Assembly (NCBI GenBank): GCA_010645155.1
Contig: CM021319.1
Coordinates: forward strand, 5,765,333 to 5,829,332
DNA from: Tigriopus japonicus
Taxonomy: Eukaryota > Arthropoda > Copepoda > Harpacticoida > Harpacticidae
Reading direction: 5' to 3'
DNA: 64,000 nucleotides
A program made the position numbers and the translations under genes. The notes below the pieces were generated by a model, which ran no database searches, was not told where the DNA came from, and saw only the letters and a program-made list of their open reading frames with translations. Below, piece by piece: positions 44,600-56,744 of this stretch (the stretch's first letter is position 1; every line of letters starts with the position of its first letter).

Positions 44600-47561
44600 C
44601 GAGAAAGCTTCTTTCAGACTTTTTTATATAAGTGCACAGGAAATTCCAGCGGAGATCCCGCATCTAATCTAGCAAGTTGAAGGGAACGTTTAATGTGACG
44701 TTTTAATGGAACCAAGACACCGAGCAACTACATGGATCTTACTTTACTTACATTTTGTGTGCATTGCAACCTAGCCCAACAAAAATGGGAATTGAAGTTA
44801 AGATCTGTATGAAACAATCTAGTGATAAAGAAGGTTGAAGAAAATTAGATCACGTTGGTAATTTTTTCGATCTGTTTCTGTTGTAAATGAATGAAGTAGT
44901 ACTATAATTGGAATCCCCTTCCTAGTTTTTGTTGGTACTTCTCTTACCTTGACGTGTTCCATCGTATCAACTCGTAGTTTTTTTGATCGATTACCTTTTG
45001 TTCATTGCGGCTTTCTTTAAAACTATTTTCAAAATCTTCGAGTAGTTTCAGAGAACAAAATCTCTTCGACTCGCTTACGGTTTTTTTTTTCAAAACCATC
45101 CTATGAAATTTATTTTTAGAACTAAGTTGTCCTCAAAACGGTCAAAAAACTATTTTCTCGAAAATAATAACAATATTTTTTTTTCAATCAGAACTGAATG
45201 GCAATGGGCACTTATCATATTCAATGTGTCTTTAGGCAGACCTTGCAAATGAAGCCTTGTGACACTATCTGATAAGCGATAAGGTTTTGTGTTATGGCAA
45301 TGCAAAGTCAGCACTGATCAGCTCATTGATTGATCGATCAATGAATCAGACACACTTTTTTCTCGTAAGCACGTTGTCTTGATGACGATTGTGAATTTTT
45401 GAAGGTTGACATTCTTCTTTCGACCATTTCATGATTTTTTCCAATGATTGGAATTACCATGAAGTTAATCTAGTCTCATTACGGCATTACTTACCCTGCC
45501 ATTTAAAGCTATTGTATTTAACACGAATTGGTTTTTCTTTCATTTCCCTCCTTGCCTCAGGCCTGCATGCAACCGTACATTCGTTCTAACTTCTAATCTA
45601 AATTATTCAATGTCGTGTGAACTTTTCCCGCCTACACAATTCCCTACGCCTTAAGTCTTGATTGCCAAGATCAATTGCTAAGAAATGCACCCTTGGAAGT
45701 AGCTTTCCAGTTTACACTCGAGATGTTTTCAAAGTAAGTTGCCTCTACTAATTGGCACTCAAAATGAGGAACAAGCAAGTTCCCTACCAATCTCTTTTTC
45801 TAATTTCCTTTTTCGACTTTATGGTGGCAGGCAAACGAGAGCAGACGGTCTTTTCGGAAGTTTGAAGGCCCACCAACGGTCCCAACCCGCAAACTTGTGC
45901 TGTAGCTTAGATCCTTCATCTACCACTTGGCCCGAGCAGCTGACTTTTCAAAAGCGCATGACGAAGACGGCGAACGAGTTTGGTCCATGTGGAACCAGGA
46001 ACACAAGAACGTAGAGGAGGTTGGGGTACCGAAGAGGCCTCCTAGTACTTGTACTGTCATGCAAACCGCGAGGAGATTGGAAAGAGGCCGTTTGGTGCTC
46101 ATTTTCAAGGCCAGAGGGGAAAGTCGTCATCTCGGTGTGAAGGCCACACTCTGACAGTCTCTCCTCTGGGGGTGAAGATTGGCGTTGAATGGCTAGCTCG
46201 AGGAGATCCAACCTAAACGAGTGTCTTCCTCGGATTGTAAGAGTAGTGGAAGTAGTAGTAGTATGTAACCGAACAAGTTTGTACTCGAGCGTTAGTACGA
46301 GGACGGGTGTGGACTGCTATATTGAACGGACGACTCGAGAAGACGGACCGACGGACGGACGAACAGAACGAACGAACGAACGAAAGATCAGCAACGAGGA
46401 GGACGAGAGGAACATGGAGAAGGCGGGAGGACGAGAAGGAAGTAGGAGAATAAGAAGAAAAGAAGAAGCACAAGCCCCAGAAGAAGAAGTAGAAAAGCTA
46501 GTGGACCAAAAAGACCCCAACGATTGCTGAATGAGTCGAACGAAGAACAAGGAGGATAGGAGGAAGAGAAGAGGACAGAAGGGAACAGGACACATAGTTC
46601 TAAGCAGCTGAAACATTCTGAGGCCACTGCCGTAGGAATAGGACCCGATCAATTGTGGTGCGGTGGATCACATACATAATGCCAGGGTGTTACATAATTA
46701 CTCCTGGGTTCTCGCTCGGTCACTAGCTGACTGATGACAAGCACTCGTCGAATTGTATGAGTAAGTGTTGTGGGTGGTTCGTGCGAGACTCTCTTGGAGG
46801 TCCAATGAAGCAATCATGCTTGTGACCCAAGCGTGGTTGCGAGGACCATCAGCTTGTTTGTGATTTAAACTCGATTGCTACCGGTGCATCAGCATGAATT
46901 GATATCGTTGGATGACCAAGGCTTGGAAGAGGAAAAGCCAATCAAACTTTTTGGTTTTCACCAAAGAAGCTCCACGGCTCCTAAGATTGTAGGTTCTACA
47001 TCGCATTTGGTCAAATGCACACTTCGCCCTTTGCATCCAAAAAAGGCTTCCAAGAAACAAACAAAAGATTGTTCTCATTCCGTCGAAGAAAGATTTGTGA
47101 GGCTTCTTCTCTAATATCCACCACCTACGCTGACCATTTGTTACCCCCCCTTATCAGTATTATCAACATTCAAAGTAGACAAGAAAGTGAGGCGAGACAA
47201 CAACTCAGACGATAGAATCGATGTTGTTTACGATTCTTACTTTAGAAGGCTTATATTGTTCGTGTCATGAAATGAAGAAACATTGTAAAGTGTACCCAAT
47301 CAACTCCAGAGGCAAGAGCTGAGTTTTCTCGGAATTGCGACTTAAGGTGTTGAATCAGAGCGAAGATACATTTGACCCCAGACTTAATCAACATGAGCTG
47401 GAACAATTGGTTCTCGCGGGTCCAATTTCTGAAAAACAAGACGACCCCTTGAGCATGGTTTGGGTTGTGTCGGTACATTCGCAAGACGGAAAGTGAACCT
47501 CAATCTTCGTTTGTGTTGCCATTTCACATCGAGGTCGTAAACGCTGCGCACGCCAAAAACC
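44600..47561. other. Intergenic, no supported gene
   Basis: AT-rich to 45.7 kb, then G/A-rich with overlapping low-complexity ORFs on both strands at 46.2-46.7 kb (Arg/Glu on +, Ser/Leu/Phe on -), which look like purine-strand bias. Possible promoter and 5' UTR of the gene at 47,562. Confidence 0.45.
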
Positions 47562-49566
47562 ATGGAATCCAACAAAGAAAGGCCATTTCCACCCACCCGA
47601 AAGCGGGTTCCACCTCCAATTCCTCCAAGACGGGCATCGGAACTCAATCTCGTTCAGAAAAAAGATCCACCTCCGCTCCACCCCACCCAGTCTTCTGGAA
47701 CATTGTTGTTGTTGTCCTCGTCCCAAGTTCCATCTCCATCCCCAGCAGCATCCACTCCATCTCAGCTGGCGTCAAGTGTGCCATCCAAGGATGCCGAACA
47801 TCCCAATCCAATAGTTGCCACTAGAAATGTCGACAGCAGGGTGTCTGAAGGACCCACTTTGGCCAATACCGTCCAAGGATTAGGTCCTCAAGACAACGAG
47901 GGCATAGCGAATAGTGCTCAAGACTTACAGAAATCTGAACAGCAGGCCCAATTCGGAGATGGAAAACTAGGAGTCGAGAAACGTGCATCTGATGAGTCCC
48001 AAAGAGAAGTCAAAACGGCAAAGGAGAAAGAACAGGGACAATGTGATAAAATTTCATTACCATCGAAAGGAGAGAGCAGCAAAGAAGGACAGGTCATGAT
48101 GGCTTCCCAAAACGAAACTCATTCCATTGAGGCTCATCGACAAAATTTGGAAGGTCTCAACCAAAAAGCAATAACCCCAAGCACTGTCGGTCTCTGTGAT
48201 TCGAGAAATAAAGAACCAACTGAAGAGGGGTGTCGTGATCAAGTAAACATGGCGCATCAGAAGCCATTAAACGATAAAGAAGAAGCCGACCTTGGCGAGA
48301 AATGTAATAACAACAATGGGCAGATAGAGCACAATCACGACAGGGATGGCAAGGCTTCTCAGAAAAAGGAGTCCTTAGAAGAATACCATCATGGGCCAAA
48401 CGAAGAAAACAAGCTTCAAGACGTGACTAACCAGACGAAAAACGTCAATCATGAATACCCAATGAAAGGAACAACATTTGACGATAAGGTCCAGGGGTCC
48501 AAAAACCACGCAACTGACAATGCTCATGCCGACATAGACGCAAACCTAACCATATCAAAGTCTGAAAGTAAAACTGAAGTTGCAATTTCCAAGGATGCAT
48601 CATTACGTCCTCCATCGTCTCCATCATCATCGTCTTCATCTTCTTCTTCATCTTCGTCATCGACAGCTTCTCGTTCCTCCCATGATCTGTCTAAAGCCTC
48701 TGATGACTCTTGCTCGCCTTCCAAAGCAATCTGCCTTGATTTGGAGCCTATTCAGACCATTGATCCACAGTCTTCCCCGAAACCAGTGTCAGATGACCTT
48801 CTCTCCAAGGCTGATTTGGAACACTACATCGACATTAAAACTCACAGATCCACTCAAACAACTATCAATAATAATCTAGTACTCACTGGCTCGTGTAATC
48901 ACTTCTTCTGGATCGAAAAGGTAAGACCAAAATGTCTAAATGGGTTGAAATCAGTACGTGAAAGAACTTCAAAAAGTTTTCAAACAGTTCAATCGAATCG
49001 TACCAAAGTTTATGGCACTTTGATGTTAACTTTAAGTGGAAATCACTTACTTGCTTTGAAACAATTACTCGTAGTCTCTCTTCAAGCCAAATAATTCATT
49101 CATCCGTGGAAAGGATGATTTCGAAATGCTTTCTTTTACCACTTTAAAAAGCTTAAAAAAGAGGAAAATTAAGCCCTCCAAAAAAATGTGTGCGCGAGCG
49201 TGGAGTTATTTTGTAATCTTGTAAGTTGCATCTTCAAGTTCTTACATTATTTCCTCGTTGTCAAAGAACAGGGGAAATTTTGATTATGAGACAGGACTCA
49301 CAACACCAATAACATTTGCATCGTGAAAAAGTGCATGTCCAACAAATAGCCTGAAGTCATGTTGAAGTGGAAATGACTTTCTGCCAAATGCACAGCCCAT
49401 GAGAAAGCGTTTTCATAACTTGTCGAGAAACCTTCCCTTTCTCATTTGACACTCCGTTCTCGTCATCTGAAAGTGCATAAAAAGACCAACTAAGTTAGGC
49501 ATGATAACTCACAATAAGGTTCAGAATTTAAAAAAAAATCTTTGGTTTTAGGGCAAGGGCCGCTAA
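47562..49566 (+). CDS. Unidentified proline-rich, disordered protein (large exon)
   Basis: A long exon from an ATG in good context (ACCATGGAA) to a strong donor GAAAAG|GTAAGA at 48,920/48,921: 453 codons in phase 0. The N-terminus has SH3-ligand-like motifs ('PFPPTRKRVPPPIPPRR', 'DPPPLHPTQ'). The middle (150-380) is highly polar (Lys, Glu, Gln, Asn) without hydrophobic clusters. A 14-Ser tract comes from a (TCN)n repeat near 48,630-48,660. The last ~70 residues are more ordered ('LSKADLEHYIDIKTHRSTQTT', 'NHFFWIEK'). A possible last exon (TTTTAG|GGCAAG, 49,552-49,566) would add four residues and a stop; the real continuation may lie elsewhere. I do not recognise the family. The PPPIPPRR motif suggests a cytoskeletal or signalling adaptor, which is weak inference. 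Confidence 0.55.
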
Positions 49567-51867
49567 CAACTGTATGGTCAAATCCTGTTAGATTTGTGTT
49601 TGTGCAAGGAGCCACCATGTGAATGCTCCAAAGGCCTGTAATTTGACGCCCACAGAGCTAGTGGCCCACGATTACAACACCATGAATGACCCTCTGTTTT
49701 GGACTTACCCGGTAACTGTGCTACCCATCAAAAAACACCACGAGGCACACACGTGGGTCGCCCTAGTGGCTACCGAGTCAAGGCAATGGGAATACAGATA
49801 GACCATTAAATATGGTCAAACTTAAAGTTCCATGTTCCTTATGATCCCGTTTACTTTTATATCTCAATTGTTATGCGTAACCGTCAACACTGTGTCTGAT
49901 GCAGTGGACATTTATTATTTGTATTGAGATATATTAATCTTTATCTCCTGAAAGTCGGGTCTTTCATCACGTTAAGAGCGTAAGGATCAAAACGAGGGAT
50001 CACGAAACCCATGTTTAGAAATCTTCTCATCCCGTTTGCTTTAATCTTGCTATGAGTTGTCTGAGCGTAGGCCCAGTTCCGAAGAGTAAGAAACGTTCAA
50101 ACCCGCACGTCTCCCAGGGTCCCCTAGTTTCGACAACTTCTCTTCTCGGGTTGGAGAAAGCTGGCTCTTCTTCTTCCTCTTCCTCCTCTCGTTCCTGATC
50201 CCTTTTCTATTCTAGTTCCATTTTCTTTCGCTCTTCCTCTCTGCTTCTCTAGTTTGACGTCCTTGGGATCTGTGTTTGTTCGACAGGGAACAGGAATGCG
50301 CTTGGCTGGCAAGAAGCATGTTCGTCGCGGGAACAGGAAAGCAAGCGTGTAAGAATGGCTACAAAACTTGGGGAGGGATTCTGAGATCTTGTGAGGTTCG
50401 CTCTCAACCGCTTGCCATAACGAACCAATTGGGACCAACTGGGCCTACTCACTAGCTGATACCGCCCAGTCGAGACTGGTTGTTAGTCTTGGCGGTTCCA
50501 ATTGTGAATACAAGGGCATGCAGAGCGAAATGGAGGGGCCGCATCCAAAAGGGTAGTAGTTGCCACACAGTTTCCATTTTGGCGGGCAGAGGCTTGCTTG
50601 TTCCAAGAAGTAGTCTCTCTGATTGTAGTCGGAAGAGGAGGAATGACTTTCCTCTCTCACACTTGCGTCTGGATTGATTCCCTGCGTTGTGGCTCAAATC
50701 TATAACCTGCCGTTGTAGGGGCTGTACTGAATTATTCCTCCTGCCTCTCTTCTTTTCAACTTGGGACCGTGGTCGTCCCTGGCTCTTCTACAACTTGTTC
50801 CTCGTCGGAGTTGGTTCTTTTCGCCATCCTCTTGAATGGAGTTGTCAGTCCTGAGAATCGGTTAGCTAACAGCTGTTGCTTTCGAGATTCCAAATTACGA
50901 CATAATCCAGGAACAAAATTCATGTCCCAATCACCTTGGAATCTAAAGAGCTTATCGAGAGCGTCTGAGCATCTCTCATCTGGTTTCCACGTTCATTTCG
51001 ATGTGGTGACCCTCGCAAGCTGGCAAAGTTTGCTAATCGATTGCCATCCGTGGAATGATTCTCATGAGAAAGTGAGCCCAAGTCAATTGGCGCAGTTCCT
51101 CTCATCAGTTGACTCAGTGTCATCTTCGTACTCAGAGGACCATCGGCTCCATCATCACCTCAGTTTTGACTGCCAGCACAACCCTCTCCAAGTGGGGACG
51201 CCCTCTCTCACCTTGCCTTCGACTTAAGCGAACAATACCGAAACAATCGTGAGTACCCGAACCTGATCCTCCTGGTCCTTCAGCCGAAAACCATCCTTCA
51301 TTTAGTCATTGCAAAGGCCAGCAAGGACGCGAGCAAGGAAGAAGGAAGTGAAGAGAAGGCGAAAGAAGGATAAGCACACGAGATACACGAGTCTGTCCGT
51401 GGTGTTCTCTGCTTTTCAAACTTTTCTTAGAGGGTTAGGAGGAGCTTGTTACTTGCATTGGTAGTTGGTACTACATATACTACAATTAGTGACTGGCTGT
51501 TGTGTTAACTTTTCCCCCACCGCCTTGGATTGCCAGATTCCTCGTTAAGAAGGCAGTTAGTCTAGCAATAAGACCGTTCGATCCAATCCGTTCTTAGCGT
51601 TGGTTCCACATTCCGATCTTGACACTTGTTGGCTAAAAATATGATGGCGATTCACCAACAGGTTCATATTATCGGCAATCATCGAAGCAGTGTTGTTGCT
51701 TAAGACATTCAGTGACATTTGTAAAGGAAGAACCCCGTTCCAGCCTCTTAGAAATGATGATGGTAAAAATATAAAAAAATCGCCATCAAGTATATTCTTA
51801 CCGTAATTGAGGACATTTCTCATTTTAGCTCAAAACAATCTTAAAGTACCTTTCTTTATCATTTCAG
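49567..51867. other. Upstream region of Rab3
   Basis: No gene with recognisable content. It ends in TTTCTTTATCATTTCAG directly before the Rab3 ATG, so a 5'-UTR exon of Rab3 may lie here. ORFs at 50.1-51.2 kb on both strands look like chance. Confidence 0.4.
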
Positions 51868-54545
51868 ATGGGGTCCCAAGGCCAATCATGGCAAAAAGAC
51901 GCAGCGGACCAGAATTTCGACTATATGTTCAAACTTCTCATCATTGGGAATTCGTCCGTGGGTAAAACGAGCTTCCTCTTCAGATATGCCGACGATTCTT
52001 TCACATCCGCTTTTGTGTCAACCGTTGGTATTGACTTCAAAGTAAAGACCGTGTTTCGTCAAGATAAGAGGGTCAAGCTTCAGATTTGGGTGAGCCTTTC
52101 TTTCTTCTCTCTAATACGACTTCAATTTCACTTCGTCTCAAAGATCAAAACACATCTTATGGAACACTGTCCAAGGGACTAGATGGATGTTCAAAGGAAT
52201 AACGAGGACCAATTTAAAAAGTCTTTGCACTTGATCCTTGGCCTTCAAGACATCCTCTTTTGCCAATGTGTTTTTGACAGAGCAAATATTTCATTTCTTT
52301 CGCCGTCAAGAAGTTTGTTTGTCGCTTCTTTCTTTAGGACATTGTTGTTCCCAGCTCGTGTTTTGGTCTTATCTTATATTTTACAAGGGCAACTGAGACT
52401 TCTAATCGTATGACCGTGGCTCATAATAACTCACTAATCCTGACATGATATAGATAATAATGAATCAAAGTTTGGAACGTTTCCACAAGAAATGAGAGGG
52501 ATCAGAATAATCAAAATAGGTGAAAATTCAATCTTAAGAGTAACAGACAGTACCCAAAATGCGACATCTTTTTGGATTGAAGAGAAAGGAATTGTATGAA
52601 GGGTCTCATTTAGAAAACATCTTTCATTTTGCGATAAAAAGTTATATATGACAAAGCTTTCACAAACAATCGAGGAGAAACACTTTAACAAAGGTGGTTT
52701 GTCATCTTTTGACTTGATCATTTACTTAATTTTGGTGAAAGGTTGCCCAATTATGAACAGTCCTTTTCATAACTCAGCAAAGATTATTCAAGCAGTGCTA
52801 ATGTCTTGGAGGAGTCACAATTAGGGGTTTCAAAGAAGTGTGCTCTTCTTTCACAAATATTTGGAGCTCGCGCTCATGTTCCATCAATGTACTTGTCCCG
52901 TTTCCAATCTGTTCCAAAGCCGTGTTTGTCATGTCTTATACCTTACTAATCCATAATCTGGATATCCCCCCTTAGGATACTGCTGGCCAAGAGCGATACC
53001 GAACCATCACAACGGCCTATTATCGTGGTGCTATGGGCTTCATCCTCATGTATGATGTGACAAACGAGGAGTCGTTCAGTAGTGTTCACGACTGGTGAGT
53101 GCCAAGTCATTTTATAGTATTATGCATATTGGGTTAGATCCTTGAAATGATGCCAGGACCTTGGAGGATAATATTAGGATGATAAATTACCGACGTCTTT
53201 GATTCAACAGGTGTACGCAAATCAAGACATATTCCTGGGACAATGCACAAGTGATCCTCGTGGGCAACAAATGTGACATGGAGGATGAGAGGGTAATTTC
53301 TTTCGAGCGTGGGAAACAGTTGGCGGATTCGTTGGGGCTGGAATTCTACGAAACATCTGCCAAAGAAAACATTAACGTCAGAGTAAGTGTTTCGTCTGGG
53401 ATTTGTCACTGATTTATAGTGATGGACCGAAAGGGCTCATAACCGAAACCGAAAGTTTCGGCCGAAAGAGGGCTTAACCGAAACCGAAACCGAAACCGAA
53501 AGCAGTGTTCACTGTTTACAAAATTGTTCAAATGCAAAATCCGCCTTAAAAATTAGAATGTGTTCGATGTTGGGTAGTCGCAAATTTTGAAAAATCTTAA
53601 AACTTAAATTTCAGAGGTTTTTGGACCATTTTTTTCCATTTTGTTGTCAAACTCCATTTTATATAGTGCTTGTCTGCTTTCGGTTTCGGTAGGCATAACC
53701 GAAACCGAAACCGAAATTTCGGCCGTAATTTCGGCCGAAAGCGCTTTCGGTCCATCACCACTGATTTACAACGCTCGCACCCGTTTCTCAGGCTGGCGAT
53801 GTCATTGTAGTAGCACATGGTTGTGGGCTTGGGAAGTAATGAGTTCATATTCATTCATTCATTCATTCATTCATGGGACCATCTCCATAAGAGCTTTTTT
53901 CTAAGATAAATTTGACCATAGTTTTATCTTGTTTCTTTATAAATTTCTTTAGATTATTAATCATCGCTGGGGAAAACGCCTTGTTTGTTATTAAGCTCAG
54001 ATGTTTTTGAGGGATTTTTTTCGATAAACAAAACTGAACGATAGAAAGGAATCAAATGGAATTCCTTAAGACATTTAAGACATTGAGGCAAGCAAAAGGC
54101 TTTGCTTTATCTAGAATCAATCATTAATGTTTGGCACCTTCAATTTAAACTCTCTTAGGTTCATCAATTAACATAGATTGTAGAAAACTTGAGCAAAATT
54201 GAAGCATTGCTACAAACACAATACAAAATTTTTGTCCTGTCGAGTTCAACAAGTACTGAGTAAGTACTTACCACACGACGAACTCTTTTGTTAAATTTTG
54301 AATGACCTTTTTCACATTTGATATGAACCAAATAGAATAAAACATGTAAGCACAGAATTCTTCGAACAAAGGGTGTTTAGTTAATTGTTTCTCTGTTGTC
54401 ATTTCAGGCTGTGTTCGAGCGCCTTGTTGATATTATATGTGACAAAATGTCTGAAAGTCTGGATTCTGACCCGAGCCTCCTGAATTCCAACAAAGGTACA
54501 CGCCTTGATTCTGCCCAACCCTCCAATGTCAATTGTAATTGTTAA
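51868..54545 (+). CDS. Rab3: Rab3 small GTPase
   Basis: Synaptic-vesicle Rab controlling regulated secretion. Four exons join in frame: 51,868-52,089, 52,976-53,094, 53,211-53,382 and 54,408-54,545. Introns are 886, 116 and 1,025 bp, all GT-AG, giving 216 aa. All G motifs are present: GNSSVGKTS (P-loop), effector-loop Thr in '[13 protein letters not shown]', [22 protein letters not shown] (switch II, Rab3-typical), NKCD and ETSAK. The Rab3 hallmark '[30 protein letters not shown]' region is nearly invariant. The C-terminus ends CNC, a CXC double-geranylgeranylation signal. A 3' splice site abuts the ATG. A MITE sits in intron 3. AATAAA at 54,871-54,876 is 326 nt past the stop. Functionally it partners with the SNARE machinery that Tomosyn regulates. 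Confidence 0.97.
53417..53760. mobile_element. 344-bp hAT-type MITE in Rab3 intron 3
   Basis: Ends TAGTGATGGACCGAAAG at the left and CTTTCGGTCCATCACCA at the right. It is flanked by a perfect 8-bp duplication CTGATTTA (53,409-53,416 and 53,761-53,768). Inside both ends are same-orientation arrays of ACCGAA/GAAACC and palindromes TTTCGGCCGAAA. There is no coding capacity. Confidence 0.9.
53849..53874. repeat. (ATTC)n microsatellite
   Basis: Six tandem ATTC units in Rab3 intron 3. Confidence 0.9.
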
Positions 54546-55190
54546 AATGTTTCCTCAAGTTCCTGAATCACGGAATACCCGAATTTCACTTCGCCTCAAA
54601 TAAGGCATATCATTATTATCAATATTATCATCATTATTATGATAACTACTATCATTACAATCATCACTATTGGCTCATCTTTTTCATAAAGAGTTCTTAT
54701 TATTTTGGTTTGAGACAATATTTGTGTCGATCTTTTAGATTTATGATTAGAGAATCCAACGCTGTCTCACTGTTCATCGTGAAAATCCATATGATCTATA
54801 GATGTATGATGTACGCAAAGTTATAAGTTCCAATCAACCCTCGTTTTCCAAAAAATCTGAACCAGATTCGAATAAAAGAGTTTCCTACTTCCTTCTTTTT
54901 ATATCTTTATTTTTTGTTTTGCTAAAGCACTAACATACTGGCACTTGCAGTTCCTCTAAGTTTTTTTCCCTTATGGAAACCCACAGGAGCGATCAAAAGT
55001 TTGCAACCAGACGGTTAAAAGTTTAGACAAATAACTTGTTCGTTTGTAAGCTTCAAACATCGGGGAAAAACTTCAGCTTGACTTGCCTGAAATCATTGGG
55101 TTGTATGTTAGCGTACATATAGTATACTCAACCTTGGTCTTACTATAAAGCAGACTTCAAGTATACTTATCGTGAAGCAAACCACCAAAC
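54546..55190. other. Rab3 3' flank
   Basis: Contains an ATT/ATC-rich microsatellite-like tract (54,605-54,675) and the Rab3 polyadenylation signal at 54,871. No gene is seen. Confidence 0.5.
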
Positions 55191-55195
55191 GTTTT

Positions 55196-55441
55196 GGGAG
55201 GAGACGTGGTGTCGTGGTAAGCGCAGTTTCCTGTAGTGAGAGAGGTCCCAGGTTCGATTCTCCTCCCCGACCTTTCTCAAGGAAACTTTTAGACGCTAAT
55301 TCACACCCACAGACGGAGAACCATTCTGATACCGGACATGAGATTGCCTATCGGAACAATTTGGACGATGTGATGGCTGGCTTCGCTGGCCGGGCGAGGC
55401 TCAACCCTCCGACCCTAGCACCCACAATCCAAAAAAAAAAA
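55196..55441 (+). mobile_element. tRNA-derived SINE with A tail
   Basis: The head is tRNA-like. GGGAGGAG (55,196-55,203) pairs with CTCCTCCC (55,260-55,267) as an acceptor stem 72 nt apart, with a box A-like GTGGTAAGCGCAG and a box B GGTTCGATTC. The T stem does not pair well, so it is not a working tRNA. A unique body follows and ends in an A11 run at 55,431-55,441. Confidence 0.75.
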
Positions 55442-55696
55442 CCGATGACCCCTAGGCACAATACTTACTTAGATCCTTTTCCAACTTTTTAGAGATTTTT
55501 TGAGGACAAAGAATTCTAAAGAAAACCAACATTTTTGTCACCTAGATGGCTATCAAACAATGAAATAAACATTGACCACATCTTGTTTTGATGTCCTCTC
55601 TTGTAAGTTGACCTTCAACCTAAGATAAAACAGATAAACAACGCCATCTTGAGGTAAAGCGACTCAAGGTGCTTCTGCAAAATCTTTGATCTTACC

Positions 55697-55972
55697 TAGA
55701 GTACTGTGATAAAAGAGTACAGTCATAGAGTGTGCCATCTGGTTGGTTCTGCTCCCAACTGTTCATGAATCACTTGAAAACCACGGAGAGTTTAATTTGC
55801 ACCCCCACCATTAAGAGGCAAGGCCCTTAAGTTTAATGTCTTGGTATCACTTTTTGTAAAATTGGTTTAGCTTACAGAGTGAATCTGCATGTTTTGAGAA
55901 GCACGACCAATTATGAGCGGAACCAACCAGACGGCACAGTTTATGACTGTGCTCTTTTATTATAGGGCTCTA
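55697..55972. mobile_element. Diverged hAT-type MITE
   Basis: The left end TAGAGTACTGTGATAAAAGA continues to GCCATCTGGTTGGTTC. The right end is its inverted match, from GAACCAACCAGACGGC to ATTATAGGGCTCTA. The flanks ATCTTACC and GTATTACC match at 6 of 8 positions, a decayed target-site duplication. Related in end sequence to 20,695 and 62,939. Confidence 0.75.
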
Positions 55973-56496
55973 GTATTACCCACAAATAATTGAAGCATAG
56001 ATTGCTTGGTGGCGCTGTAATGACATGTTTTCATGTCAGCTGTTATCTGGGGTACAAGCAACAGGGAGTTGTCATAAAGGTCATCAGTGGAGTCCGGGGA
56101 TTTGTTTTCTAAAATATAAATCCAATTATTTTGGCAATTGTATGGCGATTTTAAAATTATGGCAATTTTATGGGCGGTTCAAATATTTCGACAAATTGTT
56201 TTGGACGATTTTAATTATTTTTACAATTTTGTGGGCGACTTTCAATAATTTGAATGTTCTGACAAAAATAGGAAATTTTTAAGTACATGTAAAGGCTAAA
56301 AACGTAAAAAGAGAAGAGATGATTGTAAATCACAGGTGAAGAATAAGGATGAGAACTCCTCAATTGCACGCTCAATAATTTGGCCAAAAATTGAAGTCAA
56401 TATCGGAAGCATGGTTGTAGTGTGCCTTGGTGCAGACAAATCAAACAATTTCAAGCTTATAGCTTGTATGTTTTAATATCTTTTAATGTCATATCA

Positions 56497-56690
56497 AGGA
56501 AGCCAGAGTGGCCGCGCGTACTAATGCGTTCTTAAAAGAGCCGAATGTAAGAGCTTCCCCAGACGGCGTAGGTTCGAATCCTGTTGGGGATCGAATTGAA
56601 GCTGTCTGGAGAAATCCTTCACTTTGCAGGGAATCGCATTCCTTGTAGCGGTAGTAAGAAATCCGCAAAAAAATAATAATAATAATAAAA
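56497..56690 (+). mobile_element. tRNA(Leu/Ser)-like SINE with AAT tail
   Basis: Box A-like AGAGTGGCCGCGCG and a perfect box B GGTTCGAATCC lie 62 nt apart, as in class II tRNAs with a long variable arm. The unrelated body ends in AAAAAAATAATAATAATAAT. The acceptor stem is not restorable, so a SINE and not a tRNA gene. Confidence 0.75.
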
Positions 56691-56744
56691 TATGATTTGT
56701 TGTCTCCCCTCCTATTTTGAGCCTGTCTGCCTTTGAAGGTGATC

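Noticed and set aside
46189..46652. Arg/Glu-rich ORF on + and Ser/Phe/Leu-rich ORFs on -
   Set aside because: Purine-strand bias creates long ORFs on both strands; no conserved motif.
50124..51227. ORFs of 65-152 codons on both strands upstream of Rab3
   Set aside because: No domain content, overlapping strands; more likely promoter or 5' UTR sequence.
55196..55267. Functional tRNA gene
   Set aside because: Acceptor stem pairs, but the T stem and anticodon arm do not, and an A-tailed body follows, which fits a SINE.
56500..56585. tRNA-Leu or tRNA-Ser gene
   Set aside because: Box A and B fit, but acceptor ends do not pair and the element continues into an AAT tail.
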